DNA of 13,503 bases from an uncultured Prevotella sp. (lineage in GTDB: Bacteria > Bacteroidota > Bacteroidia > Bacteroidales > Bacteroidaceae): contig CABSIA010000081.1 of the NCBI GenBank assembly GCA_902477645.1, forward strand, positions 1 to 13,503, written 5' to 3'. The number at the start of each line of letters is the position of its first letter. The stretch's first letter is position 1. The notes below the pieces were generated by a model. It did not search any database. It worked only from the letters and a program-made list of their open reading frames with translations, and was not told the origin of the DNA. This document shows positions 5,636 through 13,475 of this stretch, one piece after another. A program made the translations under genes and the position numbers.

Positions 5636-6987
5636 AATTGAGAACATTCAGCATGGGAGGCGTTCATCCCGAGGAAAACAAGATTACGGCAGACAAGGCG
5701 ACTGTGGCCGCTGCGTTGCCTAAGCAGGCTATATTCCCGTTAGGGCAGCATATCGGCGCACCAGCAAAGCCCGTTGTTCAGCGTGGCGACAAAGTAAAAG
5801 TCGGCACCCTTATAGCAGAGGCCGGAGGTTTCGTGTCGGCGCCTATTCACTCGTCTGTATCGGGTACGGTGGCAAAGGTCGACACGGCTGTCGACGCCAC
5901 AGGTTATCGCCGTCCGGCAATATACATCAATGTGGAAGGCGACGAGTGGGAAGAGAGCATAGACAGGAGCGACAAGCTTGAGAAACTTTCTGACCACCCG
6001 GAGCTTACCCCCGAGGAAATTGTAAACCGTATAAAAGAAGCCGGTGTTACGGGTATGGGCGGAGCTGGTTTCCCTACGTTTATCAAACTTTGTCCGCCAA
6101 AAGATGCGAAGGCTGAGTGTGTGATACTCAACGGCGTAGAGTGTGAGCCGTATATTACATCCGACTACCGCCTTATGATGGAGCATGCCGACGAAATTCT
6201 CGTAGGTCTCGACCTGCTTATGAAGGCGGCTAAGGTAGAGCGCGGATATATAGGCGTTGAGGACAACAAGCCCGAGGCTATAGCCCTGTTTGAGGAGAAG
6301 ACAGCTGCCGACCCGCGTGTGGAGATTGTGGCATTGGAAAAGAAATATCCTCAGGGCGGTGAGAAGCAGCTTGTGGATGCCGTTACAGGCAGACAGGTTC
6401 CTGCTCCTCCCGCAATACCTGTCAACGTTGGTGCCATAGTGCAGAATGTAGGTACGGCGTTCGCCGTATATCAGGCTGTTATGAAGAACAAGCCGCTGTT
6501 TGAGCGTTATACCACGGTTACAGGAAAGCAGGTAAAGAACCCAGGCAACTTCCTTGTGCGTATGGGAACACCAATGAGAGAGCTTATTGAGGCCTGCGGC
6601 GGTATGCCTGAGGGCGACAATAAGGTTTTGGCTGGCGGTCCGATGATGGGAAAGTCGGTAGTGTCTACAGATGTTACGGTTTGCAAGGGTACAAACTCTA
6701 TCACCATATTGACAGATGCCGACGCACGCCGCAAGCCCGTGCAGCCATGTATACGCTGTGGCAAATGTGTCAGCGCCTGCCCGATGGGGCTTGAGCCATA
6801 TCTTCTTGCCACCCTTTCGGCTTTCAAGCAGTGGGAGCGTCTGGAGACCGAGCAGGTTACATCGTGTATATCGTGTGGCTCGTGCCAGTTTACGTGTCCG
6901 TCACATCGTCCCATCCTCGACAACATTCTTCAGGGCAAGGGTGTGGTGATGGGTATCATAAAATCAAGAAACGCCAATAAAAAATGA
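5632..6987 (+). CDS. rnfC: Rnf complex subunit RnfC, NADH/FMN and Fe-S subunit
   Basis: RnfC is the peripheral subunit that exchanges electrons with NAD+/NADH through FMN and two [4Fe-4S] clusters. It has 451 residues. Residues about 30-100 form a lipoyl-like barrel (GDKVKVGTLIAEA, APIHSSVSGTV). GVTGMGGAGFPTFIKL (138-153) and ILNGVECEPYITSDYRLM (165-182) are the nucleotide/FMN-binding signatures shared with NuoF. CIRCGKCVSACP (Cys373, 376, 379, 383) and CISCGSCQFTCP (Cys412, 415, 418, 422) bind the clusters. It ends soon after and lacks the Ala/Lys-rich repeats of enterobacterial RnfC. The start is backed by AAGGAGG at 5618-5624, 7 nt ahead. The stop overlaps rnfD by 4 bp. Confidence 0.96.
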   Translation: MKLRTFSMGGVHPEENKITADKATVAAALPKQAIFPLGQHIGAPAKPVVQRGDKVKVGTLIAEAGGFVSAPIHSSVSGTVAKVDTAVDATGYRRPAIYINVEGDEWEESIDRSDKLEKLSDHPELTPEEIVNRIKEAGVTGMGGAGFPTFIKLCPPKDAKAECVILNGVECEPYITSDYRLMMEHADEILVGLDLLMKAAKVERGYIGVEDNKPEAIALFEEKTAADPRVEIVALEKKYPQGGEKQLVDAVTGRQVPAPPAIPVNVGAIVQNVGTAFAVYQAVMKNKPLFERYTTVTGKQVKNPGNFLVRMGTPMRELIEACGGMPEGDNKVLAGGPMMGKSVVSTDVTVCKGTNSITILTDADARRKPVQPCIRCGKCVSACPMGLEPYLLATLSAFKQWERLETEQVTSCISCGSCQFTCPSHRPILDNILQGKGVVMGIIKSRNANKK

Positions 6988-7988
6988 GTAAGCTAATAGT
7001 TTCGCTGTCGCCGCATGCCCATGGCACCGACAGTGTGGAGAAGAACATGTATGGAGTTGTGCTGGCCTTGTTGCCCGCCTTGCTTGTGTCGTTCTTCTTT
7101 TTCGGATTAGGTTCCGTAGTTGTTTGTCTGTCGAGTGTTGCCGCCTGTATGTTTTTTGAGTGGGCAATCTCAAAGTATCTGATGAGGCGCCAGCCATCGC
7201 TCACCGACGGCAGTGCCATAGTTACGGGTTTGCTTTTGGGTATGAACCTGCCGAGCAATTTCCCTATCTGGATGATTATTATCGGTGCTCTCGTGGCTAT
7301 CGGTGTGGGCAAAATGACGTTTGGCGGCTTGGGTTGCAATCCTTTCAATCCTGCTCTCGTTGGCCGCTGCTTCTTGCTCGTAAGTTTTCCTGCCGCTATG
7401 ACATCGTGGCCTGTTGCCGGTCAGCAGGCAAGCTATCTTGACGCAGAGACGGGCGCGACGCCGCTTAGCCTTATGAAGTGGGCCATAAAGAGCGGCGACG
7501 CAAGCATTCTCGACAAGCTGCCGCCGGCTACGGAGCTGCTGCTCGGCAATGTCTCAAACGGTTATGGCGCAGGCACCATCGGCGAGATATGCGCCTTGGC
7601 TCTGCTGCTCGGACTCGCATATATGCTCTGGAAGAAAATCATAACATGGCATATTCCTGTATCAATTCTCGCAACGGTGTTTGTGCTCAGCTCGCTGCTG
7701 CATCTTGCCAGTCCGGTATATGCCAATCCTGTGCAGGTGTTGTTGAGCGGTGGTCTGATGCTCGGCGCCATATTCATGGCAACCGATTACGTCACATCGC
7801 CCATGACGCATAACGGACAGCTCATATATGGTGTTGCCATCGGTGTGCTCACGGTGATAATCAGAAACTGGGGCAGTTATCCTGAGGGTATGTCGTTCGC
7901 TATACTGATTATGAATGCCTTCACACCTCTCATCAACAATTATGTAAAACCAAAGCGTTTCGGCGAGGTGCCGGCGAAGCGTAAATAA
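6984..7988 (+). CDS. rnfD: Rnf complex subunit RnfD, covalent-flavin membrane subunit
   Basis: RnfD is an integral membrane subunit (NqrB/RnfD family) that carries a covalently bound FMN and takes part in ion translocation. Its 334 residues contain the flavin attachment motif ETGATPLSLMK, with Thr159 as the probable FMN-bound residue, in the loop after GKMTFGGLGCNPFNPALVGR (110-129). There are about eight to ten hydrophobic segments, with clear ones near 24-58, 92-110, 128-140, 200-216, 222-240, 251-266, 280-294 and 303-318. The loop ATDYVTSPMTHNGQLIYG (266-283) is a family hallmark. The start overlaps the rnfC stop and has no Shine-Dalgarno, so coupled translation is likely. Confidence 0.95.
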   Translation: MSKLIVSLSPHAHGTDSVEKNMYGVVLALLPALLVSFFFFGLGSVVVCLSSVAACMFFEWAISKYLMRRQPSLTDGSAIVTGLLLGMNLPSNFPIWMIIIGALVAIGVGKMTFGGLGCNPFNPALVGRCFLLVSFPAAMTSWPVAGQQASYLDAETGATPLSLMKWAIKSGDASILDKLPPATELLLGNVSNGYGAGTIGEICALALLLGLAYMLWKKIITWHIPVSILATVFVLSSLLHLASPVYANPVQVLLSGGLMLGAIFMATDYVTSPMTHNGQLIYGVAIGVLTVIIRNWGSYPEGMSFAILIMNAFTPLINNYVKPKRFGEVPAKRK

Positions 7989-7992
7989 CGGA

Positions 7993-8000
7993 AGGGAGGA
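7993..8000 (+). promoter_or_regulatory. Strong Shine-Dalgarno of rnfG
   Basis: AGGGAGGA lies 7 nt before the ATG at 8008. Most genes in this window lack such a site; inside this operon only rnfC (5618-5624), rnfG and rnfA (AAGGAG, 9224-9229) have one. It fixes the rnfG start. Confidence 0.75.
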
Positions 8001-8007
8001 ACAGAAT

Positions 8008-8628
8008 ATGGAGAAAATGAAATCGTCACTCGCGAATATGGTCATCGTTCTCGTCGGCGTGGCTGTTGTAATAGGTGCCGTGCTTGCATGGGTAAACCAT
8101 GTTACGGAAAAACCAATCGCAGACAAGGCGCGGCAGACACTGGCGGCCGGAATAAAAGACGTGATGGGGGCAACTGACATCAAGGTTGACGACCCCGACA
8201 GCCTCACACTCTCAATTCAGAACAAGGAGCATAACTTCGTTGTCCACAATGTTTATGCAGCCGACGGCGCATATATGGGCGCGGCCGTTGAGAGCACAAC
8301 AATGGGCTTTGGAGGCGACTTGAAAGTGCTTGTAGGATTCAATGCCGAAGGCGACATTATGGGTTACACCATTCTGCAGGCCTCTGAGACACCGGGACTT
8401 GGCGCAAAGGCCGACAAGTGGTTCCAGAAGGACGGCAAGGGAAACATTATCGGCATGAATCCGTCGAAAGGTGAGCTGAAGGTAAATAAAGACGGAGGAC
8501 AGGTGGATGCCATAACAGCATCAACTATCACTACCCGCGCATTCCTCTTGGCCGTAAACCAGGCATACGCGGCATATAGGGGCAACGACACCGACGCTGA
8601 GAGCGGTGCCTCAAAACAAAAACACTAA
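8008..8628 (+). CDS. rnfG: Rnf complex subunit RnfG, covalent-flavin periplasmic subunit
   Basis: RnfG (NqrC family) is anchored by one N-terminal membrane helix (about 8-30) and exposes an FMN-binding domain on the outer face of the inner membrane. Its 206 residues include SETPGLGAKADKWF (126-139), the conserved flavin-domain motif, and VDAITASTITTRAF (166-179), the attachment site; Thr173 is the expected FMN-phosphodiester residue. The usual motif is D-A-I-S/T-G-A-T; here the Gly-Ala pair reads Ala-Ser, while Thr173 is kept. The C-terminal 15 residues are a polar tail. It lies 19 bases after rnfD and 13 bases before rnfE. Confidence 0.95.
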   Translation: MEKMKSSLANMVIVLVGVAVVIGAVLAWVNHVTEKPIADKARQTLAAGIKDVMGATDIKVDDPDSLTLSIQNKEHNFVVHNVYAADGAYMGAAVESTTMGFGGDLKVLVGFNAEGDIMGYTILQASETPGLGAKADKWFQKDGKGNIIGMNPSKGELKVNKDGGQVDAITASTITTRAFLLAVNQAYAAYRGNDTDAESGASKQKH

Positions 8629-8641
8629 TATCGGATAGATT

Positions 8642-9232
8642 ATGAACTATATAAAAACAATCACAAACGGCATACTTAGGGAAAACCCTGTGCTGGTTCT
8701 GCTGCTCGGCATGTGCCCGACGCTGGCAACCACTACCAGTGCCGTCAACGGACTTTCCATGGGACTTGCCACCATGTCGGTGCTCGTATGTACCAATTTT
8801 GTTATATCGTGCATCAAGAATATCACGCCCGACAAGGTGCGCATTCCTGTTTTCATTGTTGTCATAGCCGCCTTTGTCACTATTTTGCAGATGCTGATGT
8901 CGGCATACGCGCCAGACTCCATCAACAAGGCGCTCGGCATTTATATACCGCTTATCGTGGTGAACTGCCTTATTCTCGGACGTGCGGAGAGTTTCGCCGC
9001 AAAGAATACTCCTGTCGCCAGCCTTGCCGACGGCTTGGGCATGGGACTCGGCTTCACGCTCGGCTTGACAGTGCTCGGCTGCATACGTGAAATTCTTGGG
9101 GCGGGCAGCATTTTCGGTATTGCGCTGTTGCCCGAGACAACCAACATCCTGCTGTTCGTGTTGCCTCCCGGAGCATTCATCTCGTTGGGCTATCTTATAG
9201 CTGTCGTAAACAAACTAAAGGTTAAGGAGTAA
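8642..9232 (+). CDS. rnfE: Rnf complex subunit RnfE
   Basis: RnfE is a six-helix membrane protein of the RnfA/RnfE (NqrD/NqrE) family. With RnfA it forms the pseudo-symmetric core that holds a membrane-embedded [2Fe-2S] cluster passing electrons across the membrane. In the 196 residues LLGMCPTLA (Cys25) and LIVVNCLILGRAESFA (Cys109) provide the two conserved cysteines, one in each inverted half. ENPVLVLLLGMCP near the start and GREILGAG-type sequence (CIREILGAGSIFG, 147-159) are typical of the RnfE side. There is no clear Shine-Dalgarno. Its coding end contains the Shine-Dalgarno of rnfA, 5 bases downstream. Confidence 0.95.
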   Translation: MNYIKTITNGILRENPVLVLLLGMCPTLATTTSAVNGLSMGLATMSVLVCTNFVISCIKNITPDKVRIPVFIVVIAAFVTILQMLMSAYAPDSINKALGIYIPLIVVNCLILGRAESFAAKNTPVASLADGLGMGLGFTLGLTVLGCIREILGAGSIFGIALLPETTNILLFVLPPGAFISLGYLIAVVNKLKVKE

Positions 9233-9237
9233 CGGTT

Positions 9238-9840
9238 ATGGAATACTTATTGATATTTATCTCGGCGATATTCGTCAACAACATTATTTTGTCGCAGTTC
9301 CTTGGCATCTGCCCGTTCCTCGGCGTTTCCAAGAAGATAGACACCGCCCTTGGCATGGGTGCGGCAGTGGCTTTCGTTTTGACGCTGGCAACCATAGTAA
9401 CCTATCTGTTGCAGACATGCGTTCTTAATCCTCTCGGACTGCAATATCTGCAGACCCTGTCGTTCATCCTCGTTATTGCGGCATTGGTTCAGATGGTTGA
9501 GATTGTGCTGAAGAAAGTCTCTCCGGCACTCTATCAGGCTCTCGGAATATTCCTTCCGCTCATCACCACAAACTGCGCAGTGCTCGGTGTGGCAATTCTC
9601 GTCATCCAGAAAGATTTCTCACTCGTCCATAGCATAGTCTACGCTTTCTCCACGGCAATAGGTTTTGCCCTTGCAATGGTTGTCTTTGCCGGATTGCGCG
9701 AGCAGCTCTCGCTTGTCCGCATTCCGAAGGGCATGCAGGGTATGGCGATAGTTCTTGTAACGGCAGGCATACTGTCGCTCGCCTTCATGGGCTTCAGCGG
9801 AGTAGACGGAGGATTGCGCTCTGTATTCGGACTGGAATAA
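9238..9840 (+). CDS. rnfA: Rnf complex subunit RnfA
   Basis: RnfA is the partner of RnfE in the membrane core. Its 200 residues form six membrane helices. FVNNIILSQFLGICPFLGVS (12-31, Cys25) and LPLITTNCAVLGVAIL (106-121, Cys113) carry the conserved cysteines that, with the two of RnfE, ligate the central cluster. The start is supported by AAGGAG (9224-9229) 8 nt ahead. It is the last gene of the operon and is followed 27 bases later by an intrinsic terminator. The operon order B-C-D-G-E-A is complete; no subunit is missing. Confidence 0.96.
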   Translation: MEYLLIFISAIFVNNIILSQFLGICPFLGVSKKIDTALGMGAAVAFVLTLATIVTYLLQTCVLNPLGLQYLQTLSFILVIAALVQMVEIVLKKVSPALYQALGIFLPLITTNCAVLGVAILVIQKDFSLVHSIVYAFSTAIGFALAMVVFAGLREQLSLVRIPKGMQGMAIVLVTAGILSLAFMGFSGVDGGLRSVFGLE

Positions 9841-9867
9841 AGAAATGTTTACAATTATATCAGGCTC

Positions 9868-9909
9868 GGCCGCCACATCAGCCATTTGCTGCTGATGTGG
9901 CGGCCTTTT
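9868..9909 (+). terminator. Intrinsic terminator of the rnf operon
   Basis: A perfect 15-bp GC-rich stem (9868-9882 with 9891-9905), an 8-nt loop (CATTTGCT) and a following TTTT (9906-9909) lie 27 bases after rnfA. The T run is short, but the stem is strong. Confidence 0.88.
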
Positions 9910-9940
9910 GCGTTGCAACCCCTTTATATATGCATACTCA

Positions 9941-10012
9941 AACAGATTATTAATCTGTTGGGAATAAGATTAATAATCTGTTGCCCGTAAGATTAATAAT
10001 CTGTTTGCCAAC
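9941..10012. repeat. Three tandem 23-bp repeats, iteron-like
   Basis: Units begin at 9944, 9967 and 9990, an exact 23-bp period. Units 2 and 3 share AGATTAATAATCTGTT; unit 1 reads AGATTATTAATCTGTTG, so its 13-bp core is the reverse complement of the other cores. Each core is an odd-length palindrome (AGATTA-n-TAATCT or close to it). In unit 1 the symmetry spans 19 bases, AACAGATTATTAATCTGTT (9941-9959). The last 6-7 bases of each unit differ. Same-face spacing of about two helical turns suits cooperative protein binding. Confidence 0.85.
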
Positions 10013-10131
10013 GCAGCCGTATGTGTTTTTCCCCACTGTCTGTTGTCTGTCGGTTTTCTATCTGTTGCATCTGTGTTTTGGGTTATATATATGTGGTAAA
10101 TATATTAAACAAAATCGTGGGTTGTGCCGTT

Positions 10132-10161
10132 TTTGTTATCTGACAGCTAAAATTATTTTTG
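10132..10161 (+). promoter_or_regulatory. Candidate distal promoter of the helicase gene
   Basis: TTTG (10132-10135) and TATTTTTG (10154-10161) are 18 nt apart and fit the Bacteroidetes pattern. Start would be near 10167, leaving about 55 bases before the ATG at 10222. Confidence 0.5.
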
Positions 10162-10169
10162 CCATATAA

Positions 10170-10200
10170 TTGGCTGTTTGTGGAAAAATCTGTAAGTTTG
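10170..10200 (+). promoter_or_regulatory. Candidate proximal promoter of the helicase gene
   Basis: TAAGTTTG (10193-10200) is a full -7 match; TTG at 10170-10172, 20 nt ahead, is a partial -33. Start near 10206 would leave a leader of about 16 bases. It lies downstream of the ATG at 10159, which argues that translation starts at 10222. Confidence 0.6.
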
Positions 10201-10221
10201 CATTTTATAATAAAATGTATC

Positions 10222-12417
10222 ATGAGCGAACCAAACATACAGCTGCAGCAGGCATGGGACTTTGTGGAGAACACCGGACGCAGCGTTTTCCTGACGGGTA
10301 AGGCCGGAACGGGTAAGACAACATTCCTGAGACATGTTGTCAGCAAGAGCAGTAAGCAGACCATTGTGCTTGCGCCCACTGGCGTGGCAGCCATCAACGC
10401 CGGCGGCGTGACAATACATTCGTTTTTCCAGTTGCCGCTCTCGCCTTATCTTCCGGGTCAGAGCGTGAAGACTATGTTCAACTTCGGCCGCAACAAACGG
10501 AAGATTATAGCCTCGCTGGACATGATTATAATCGATGAGATTTCTATGGTACGCAGCGATTTGCTCGACGCAATGGATGCCGTGCTCCGTCATTTCCGCG
10601 ACTGGCGGAAACCTTTCGGCGGCGTTCAGCTGCTGATGATTGGCGACCTCGCACAGCTTACGCCCGTGGTGACACCCGAGGACGAGGCTGTTTTGGGCAG
10701 CACATATTCCACACCTTATTTCTTTGGCAGCAAGGCTTTGGCGCAGGTTGACTACGTGACTATTCAACTCGAGAAAATCTACCGTCAGCAAGACTTGCGG
10801 TTCGTAGACATTCTGAACTGTGTGCGTGAGGGAAATCTTACGGCGGTAGAGCTTGCACGGCTCAACGAGAGATATATTCCCGGATTTGTGCCAAAACCGG
10901 AGGATGGCTACATACGCCTCACCACGCACAACCGCATGGCAGACTATCAGAACGACACAGAGCTGGCCCGTCTGCATGGGCGTGCCTTTGCCTACGATGC
11001 TGAGGTTTCGGGCACGTTTCCCGAGTTTTCGTTCCCTACGTCTGACAGACTGATCTTGAAAGTAGGCGCACAGGTTATGTTTGTGCGCAACGATCCGTCT
11101 GGCGCTCACCAGTTTTACAATGGCATGATTGGCAGAGTGGTCTATGCCGACAATTCCGAGATAAGGGTTCTCGGTTTGGGACAGACAGAGCCTATTGTCG
11201 TAGAAAAGCAGGACTGGGAAAACGCGCGGTATACCGTGAACGAGAAGACGAAGGAGATAGAGACCGAGGTGCTCGGCACGTTCCGCCAGTATCCGCTGCG
11301 CCTGGCGTGGGCTATAACCATACACAAAAGTCAGGGACTAACCTTTGAGCGCGCCATAATAGATGCCGGACGGTCGTTTGCGCCCGGACAGGTTTACGTT
11401 GCCTTGAGCCGCTGCCGCACACTGGAGGGATTAGTGCTCTCGTCACAGATAGGGCAGGGGGCCATAATTGGCGATACGGTTGTCGACAACTATATGTCCT
11501 CTCAGCAGCAACAGGCGGAGCGGAGCATTGCCCTTTTGCCCGATCTGAAAGATGAGTACCATCGGGCCTTGCTCTACGAGATGTTCGATTTCTCGAATAT
11601 GCTACGCCTTGAGGAGGCCATATTGCGTGTGCTCATTGAGCATTTCTCGTCGGCATTCTCCGGTTTAACCTCCCTGCACCGGGTAGCACTCGACGATTTC
11701 AAAAAGAAGGTTATTGAGGTTTCGCAGAAATGGCAACGTACCATGGCGGCCATGTCTATACAGCAGCTGCATGATGATGCCTTCATAGAGCGTGTGCAGC
11801 GCAGCGCCGGATATTTTGCCGAGGCTCTGATAAGCATATTGACAAAACCGCTGTCGCTCGCTATTGCCGCCCGAAGCGAGAACAAATATGCCCAGAAGCG
11901 TATGCAGGATTTAGGCGGCGACCTCAAAATTGCATGGCGCACAAAGGTGCTGCTGTTGCAGTCTATGAGCGGGAAACCTTTCTCGACTGTGATATATCTC
12001 GACGAGAAACGCAAGGCTGTTATGGATGCCGTGGACGAGGAAAAAGGCAAGCCTGCGGCACGGAAACAGCGTGAGAAGAAGCCGAAACAGCCAAAGGAAC
12101 CGGTGGAGAAAACGTGGGAGACGAGTTACAAGCTATATCGTGAGGGCAACGATATAGACGAGATTGCACGGCTCAGAAATCTCACATCGGGTACAGTCTT
12201 CGGACATTTGGCACGGTATGTCCGTAGCGGCGATATTCTGATTACCGATCTCGTGAGCGAGGAGAAGAGGCTTATCGTTAGCCGGATTATAGAGAAGGTG
12301 CAGGAAAAATGTAAGGAAAGCGGTGAGGCTGTGACTCTGACGTTGATTAAAAATGCTTGTCCCGACAATATCTCCTACAATGACATCCGTTTAGTCATGG
12401 AGTGCGGAGGCATTTAA
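10222..12417 (+). CDS. Pif1/RecD-like SF1B helicase with C-terminal HTH domain
   Basis: This is a DNA helicase of 731 residues. Motifs in order: Walker A GKAGTGKTT (26-34, Lys32), motif Ia VLAPTGVAAINAGGVTIHSF (49-68), Walker B MIIIDEISMV (101-110), motif III LLMIGDLAQLTPV (137-149), motif V AITIHKSQGLTFERAIID (364-381) and motif VI QVYVALSRCRTLEGL (390-404). These identify the Pif1/RecD2 side of superfamily 1, which unwinds 5' to 3'. Residues 440-600 are helical and unassigned. Residues about 603-630 are a basic Lys/Pro/Glu-rich linker. Residues about 631-680 (YKLYREGNDIDEIARLRNL, GTVFGHLARYVRSGDI) match the HTH_40 domain found at the end of some RecQ-type helicases and this Bacteroidetes family. 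A role in replication or repair, such as stalled forks or G-quadruplex DNA, is inferred. An ATG 21 codons upstream (10159) is disfavoured because the promoters lie downstream of or across it. Confidence 0.9.
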   Translation: MSEPNIQLQQAWDFVENTGRSVFLTGKAGTGKTTFLRHVVSKSSKQTIVLAPTGVAAINAGGVTIHSFFQLPLSPYLPGQSVKTMFNFGRNKRKIIASLDMIIIDEISMVRSDLLDAMDAVLRHFRDWRKPFGGVQLLMIGDLAQLTPVVTPEDEAVLGSTYSTPYFFGSKALAQVDYVTIQLEKIYRQQDLRFVDILNCVREGNLTAVELARLNERYIPGFVPKPEDGYIRLTTHNRMADYQNDTELARLHGRAFAYDAEVSGTFPEFSFPTSDRLILKVGAQVMFVRNDPSGAHQFYNGMIGRVVYADNSEIRVLGLGQTEPIVVEKQDWENARYTVNEKTKEIETEVLGTFRQYPLRLAWAITIHKSQGLTFERAIIDAGRSFAPGQVYVALSRCRTLEGLVLSSQIGQGAIIGDTVVDNYMSSQQQQAERSIALLPDLKDEYHRALLYEMFDFSNMLRLEEAILRVLIEHFSSAFSGLTSLHRVALDDFKKKVIEVSQKWQRTMAAMSIQQLHDDAFIERVQRSAGYFAEALISILTKPLSLAIAARSENKYAQKRMQDLGGDLKIAWRTKVLLLQSMSGKPFSTVIYLDEKRKAVMDAVDEEKGKPAARKQREKKPKQPKEPVEKTWETSYKLYREGNDIDEIARLRNLTSGTVFGHLARYVRSGDILITDLVSEEKRLIVSRIIEKVQEKCKESGEAVTLTLIKNACPDNISYNDIRLVMECGGI

Positions 12418-13347
12418 AAACCTGCTCACCCTCTCTGTATATTCTTGTGGATAGTCAGGGTATGATGCGGCATGCTCCGTCCCCTTGGTTATCCACATTT
12501 CTTTTCTCCCCGGCTTTGCGTCGTAAAGTTGCCGCATCATGCTGAACGGCACAAACGTGTCTCTGTCGCCATGTATGAAGAGCATCGGGCGTTGGCACCG
12601 TGCAACCTGATTTACTGGTGACGCCTCGCCAAAGCTCCAGCCGTGGACAATTTTGCAAAGCAGGCTTGTGGAATACATCAGCGGAAAAGCGGGCAGCGAG
12701 AACTGCTCTTTAAGCTGCGTGGCGAATTCATCCCATGCGCTTGTATATCCGCAATCCTCTATGAAACATTTGACGTATTCGGGCAGCTCTTCTCCCGACA
12801 GGCACATTGTCGTTGCGGCTCCCATCGATACGCCGTGCACCACAACCGTGGCTTTTCCTAAAGAATCAGCGAAAGTCTCAGCAGCCATTTCCGTCCACCT
12901 TTTTACATCCAGTCGGTCTTTCCATCCCATCTGAATGTCATCGCCGTCGCTAAGTCCGTGTCCGTGAAGGTCTGGCATGACGACGTTGTATTTCAAATCG
13001 CGGTGGTACATGCGCCCGAGATACAGGAACTTAACGGCGCAGTCCTTATATCCGTGCACCAGCACCACCGTACGCCCGTTTGCGGAGTCGGCTCTGAAAT
13101 AAAGAGCGTGGTGGCGCTCTCCTGTAGGCATTGTCAGGAAAGTGTCTTTTATAGTCCCGCGGGCGTTCATGCTGTCCACCCACGGCCTCATGTCCGGTAT
13201 TCTCTTGAACAAAGCCGTATATGCGCTGTCCATATCCCTTCTGTTAGGGTCGGAATTGAGCGAATACCCCAGCATATATGCGCTTCCGCCGGTTATTGCC
13301 GTCAAAACAGCGGTGACAAGTCCGATAATTATACTCTTCTTCTTCAT
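12391..13347 (-). CDS. Membrane-anchored alpha/beta hydrolase (serine hydrolase)
   Basis: The product of 318 residues starts MKKKSIIIG and has one N-terminal membrane helix (about 5-27), so the catalytic domain probably faces the periplasm. The fold is visible as VVLVHGYKD (oxyanion region, 94-102), VVMPDLHGHGLSDG (122-135), nucleophile elbow HGVSMG with Ser174, LFIHGDRDTFVP with Asp263, and GTEHA with His292: a complete Ser-Asp-His triad. It belongs to the S33/BAAT-like hydrolases related to Bacillus YqkD; the substrate cannot be told and an esterase or peptidase is possible. The frame opens 17 codons earlier (13398), but a -7 box lies in between, so the Met with complement 13345-13347 was taken. 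Its last nine codons overlap the 3' end of the helicase gene, and no terminator separates them. Confidence 0.88.
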   Translation of the reverse strand: MKKKSIIIGLVTAVLTAITGGSAYMLGYSLNSDPNRRDMDSAYTALFKRIPDMRPWVDSMNARGTIKDTFLTMPTGERHHALYFRADSANGRTVVLVHGYKDCAVKFLYLGRMYHRDLKYNVVMPDLHGHGLSDGDDIQMGWKDRLDVKRWTEMAAETFADSLGKATVVVHGVSMGAATTMCLSGEELPEYVKCFIEDCGYTSAWDEFATQLKEQFSLPAFPLMYSTSLLCKIVHGWSFGEASPVNQVARCQRPMLFIHGDRDTFVPFSMMRQLYDAKPGRKEMWITKGTEHAASYPDYPQEYTERVSRFLNASALHD

Positions 13348-13367
13348 ACCTTCATCCGTTTTTGCTG

Positions 13368-13375
13368 CAAATATA
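13368..13375 (-). promoter_or_regulatory. -7 box of the hydrolase gene
   Basis: On the minus strand TATATTTG (complement of 13368-13375) matches TAnnTTTG. No TTTG was found 19-21 nt upstream. Start near 13362 leaves about 15 bases before the ATG, with GAAGG just ahead of the start codon. It supports the shorter protein. Confidence 0.5.
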
Positions 13376-13399
13376 CATATTTTATTTATAATATTCACT

Positions 13400-13414
13400 C
13401 GTTGGCGGAATTAA
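13400..13414 (+). repeat. 15-nt terminal inverted repeat unit (partner at 472-486)
   Basis: CGTTGGCGGAATTAA is the exact reverse complement of 472-486. It lies 88 bases before the hairpin arm of copy 2 and may mark the left end of the element. It sits about 53 bases upstream of the hydrolase start, just before its -7 box. Confidence 0.7.
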
Positions 13415-13475
13415 TTTAGTGAGTGCTTAATTATGCCAGTTGACTCTTTTTTATGCTGTTTACATATCGTAAGAT

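Larger units (their letters stand above)
9910..10221. other. 312-bp intergenic region: 23-bp repeat array and helicase promoters
   Basis: No gene was found between the rnf terminator and the helicase start. The region holds the three 23-bp repeats (9944-10012), a T/G-rich stretch from 10020 to 10110 in which I see no structure, and two promoter candidates (10132-10161 and 10170-10200). Confidence 0.6.

Noticed and set aside
9944..10005. The 23-bp repeats as a small CRISPR array
   Set aside because: The repeated part is about 16-17 bases with only 6-7 bases between, far too short for spacers, and no cas gene is present.
10159..10221. Extended N-terminus (21 codons) of the helicase
   Set aside because: Both promoter candidates would start transcription downstream of this ATG, and the helicase fold begins with MSEPNIQLQQAW.
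10153..11325. A 390-codon open frame antisense to the helicase gene
   Set aside because: The sense strand encodes a helicase with all motifs. The antisense product is a His/Arg/Leu-rich string with no domain, a usual shadow of balanced-GC coding DNA.
13348..13398. Extended N-terminus (17 codons) of the hydrolase
   Set aside because: A -7 box lies inside it, and the shorter form gives a normal Lys-rich start before the membrane helix.
12958..13419. A 153-codon plus-strand frame opposite the hydrolase
   Set aside because: It lies wholly antisense to a gene with a complete catalytic triad and has no recognisable domain or signal.
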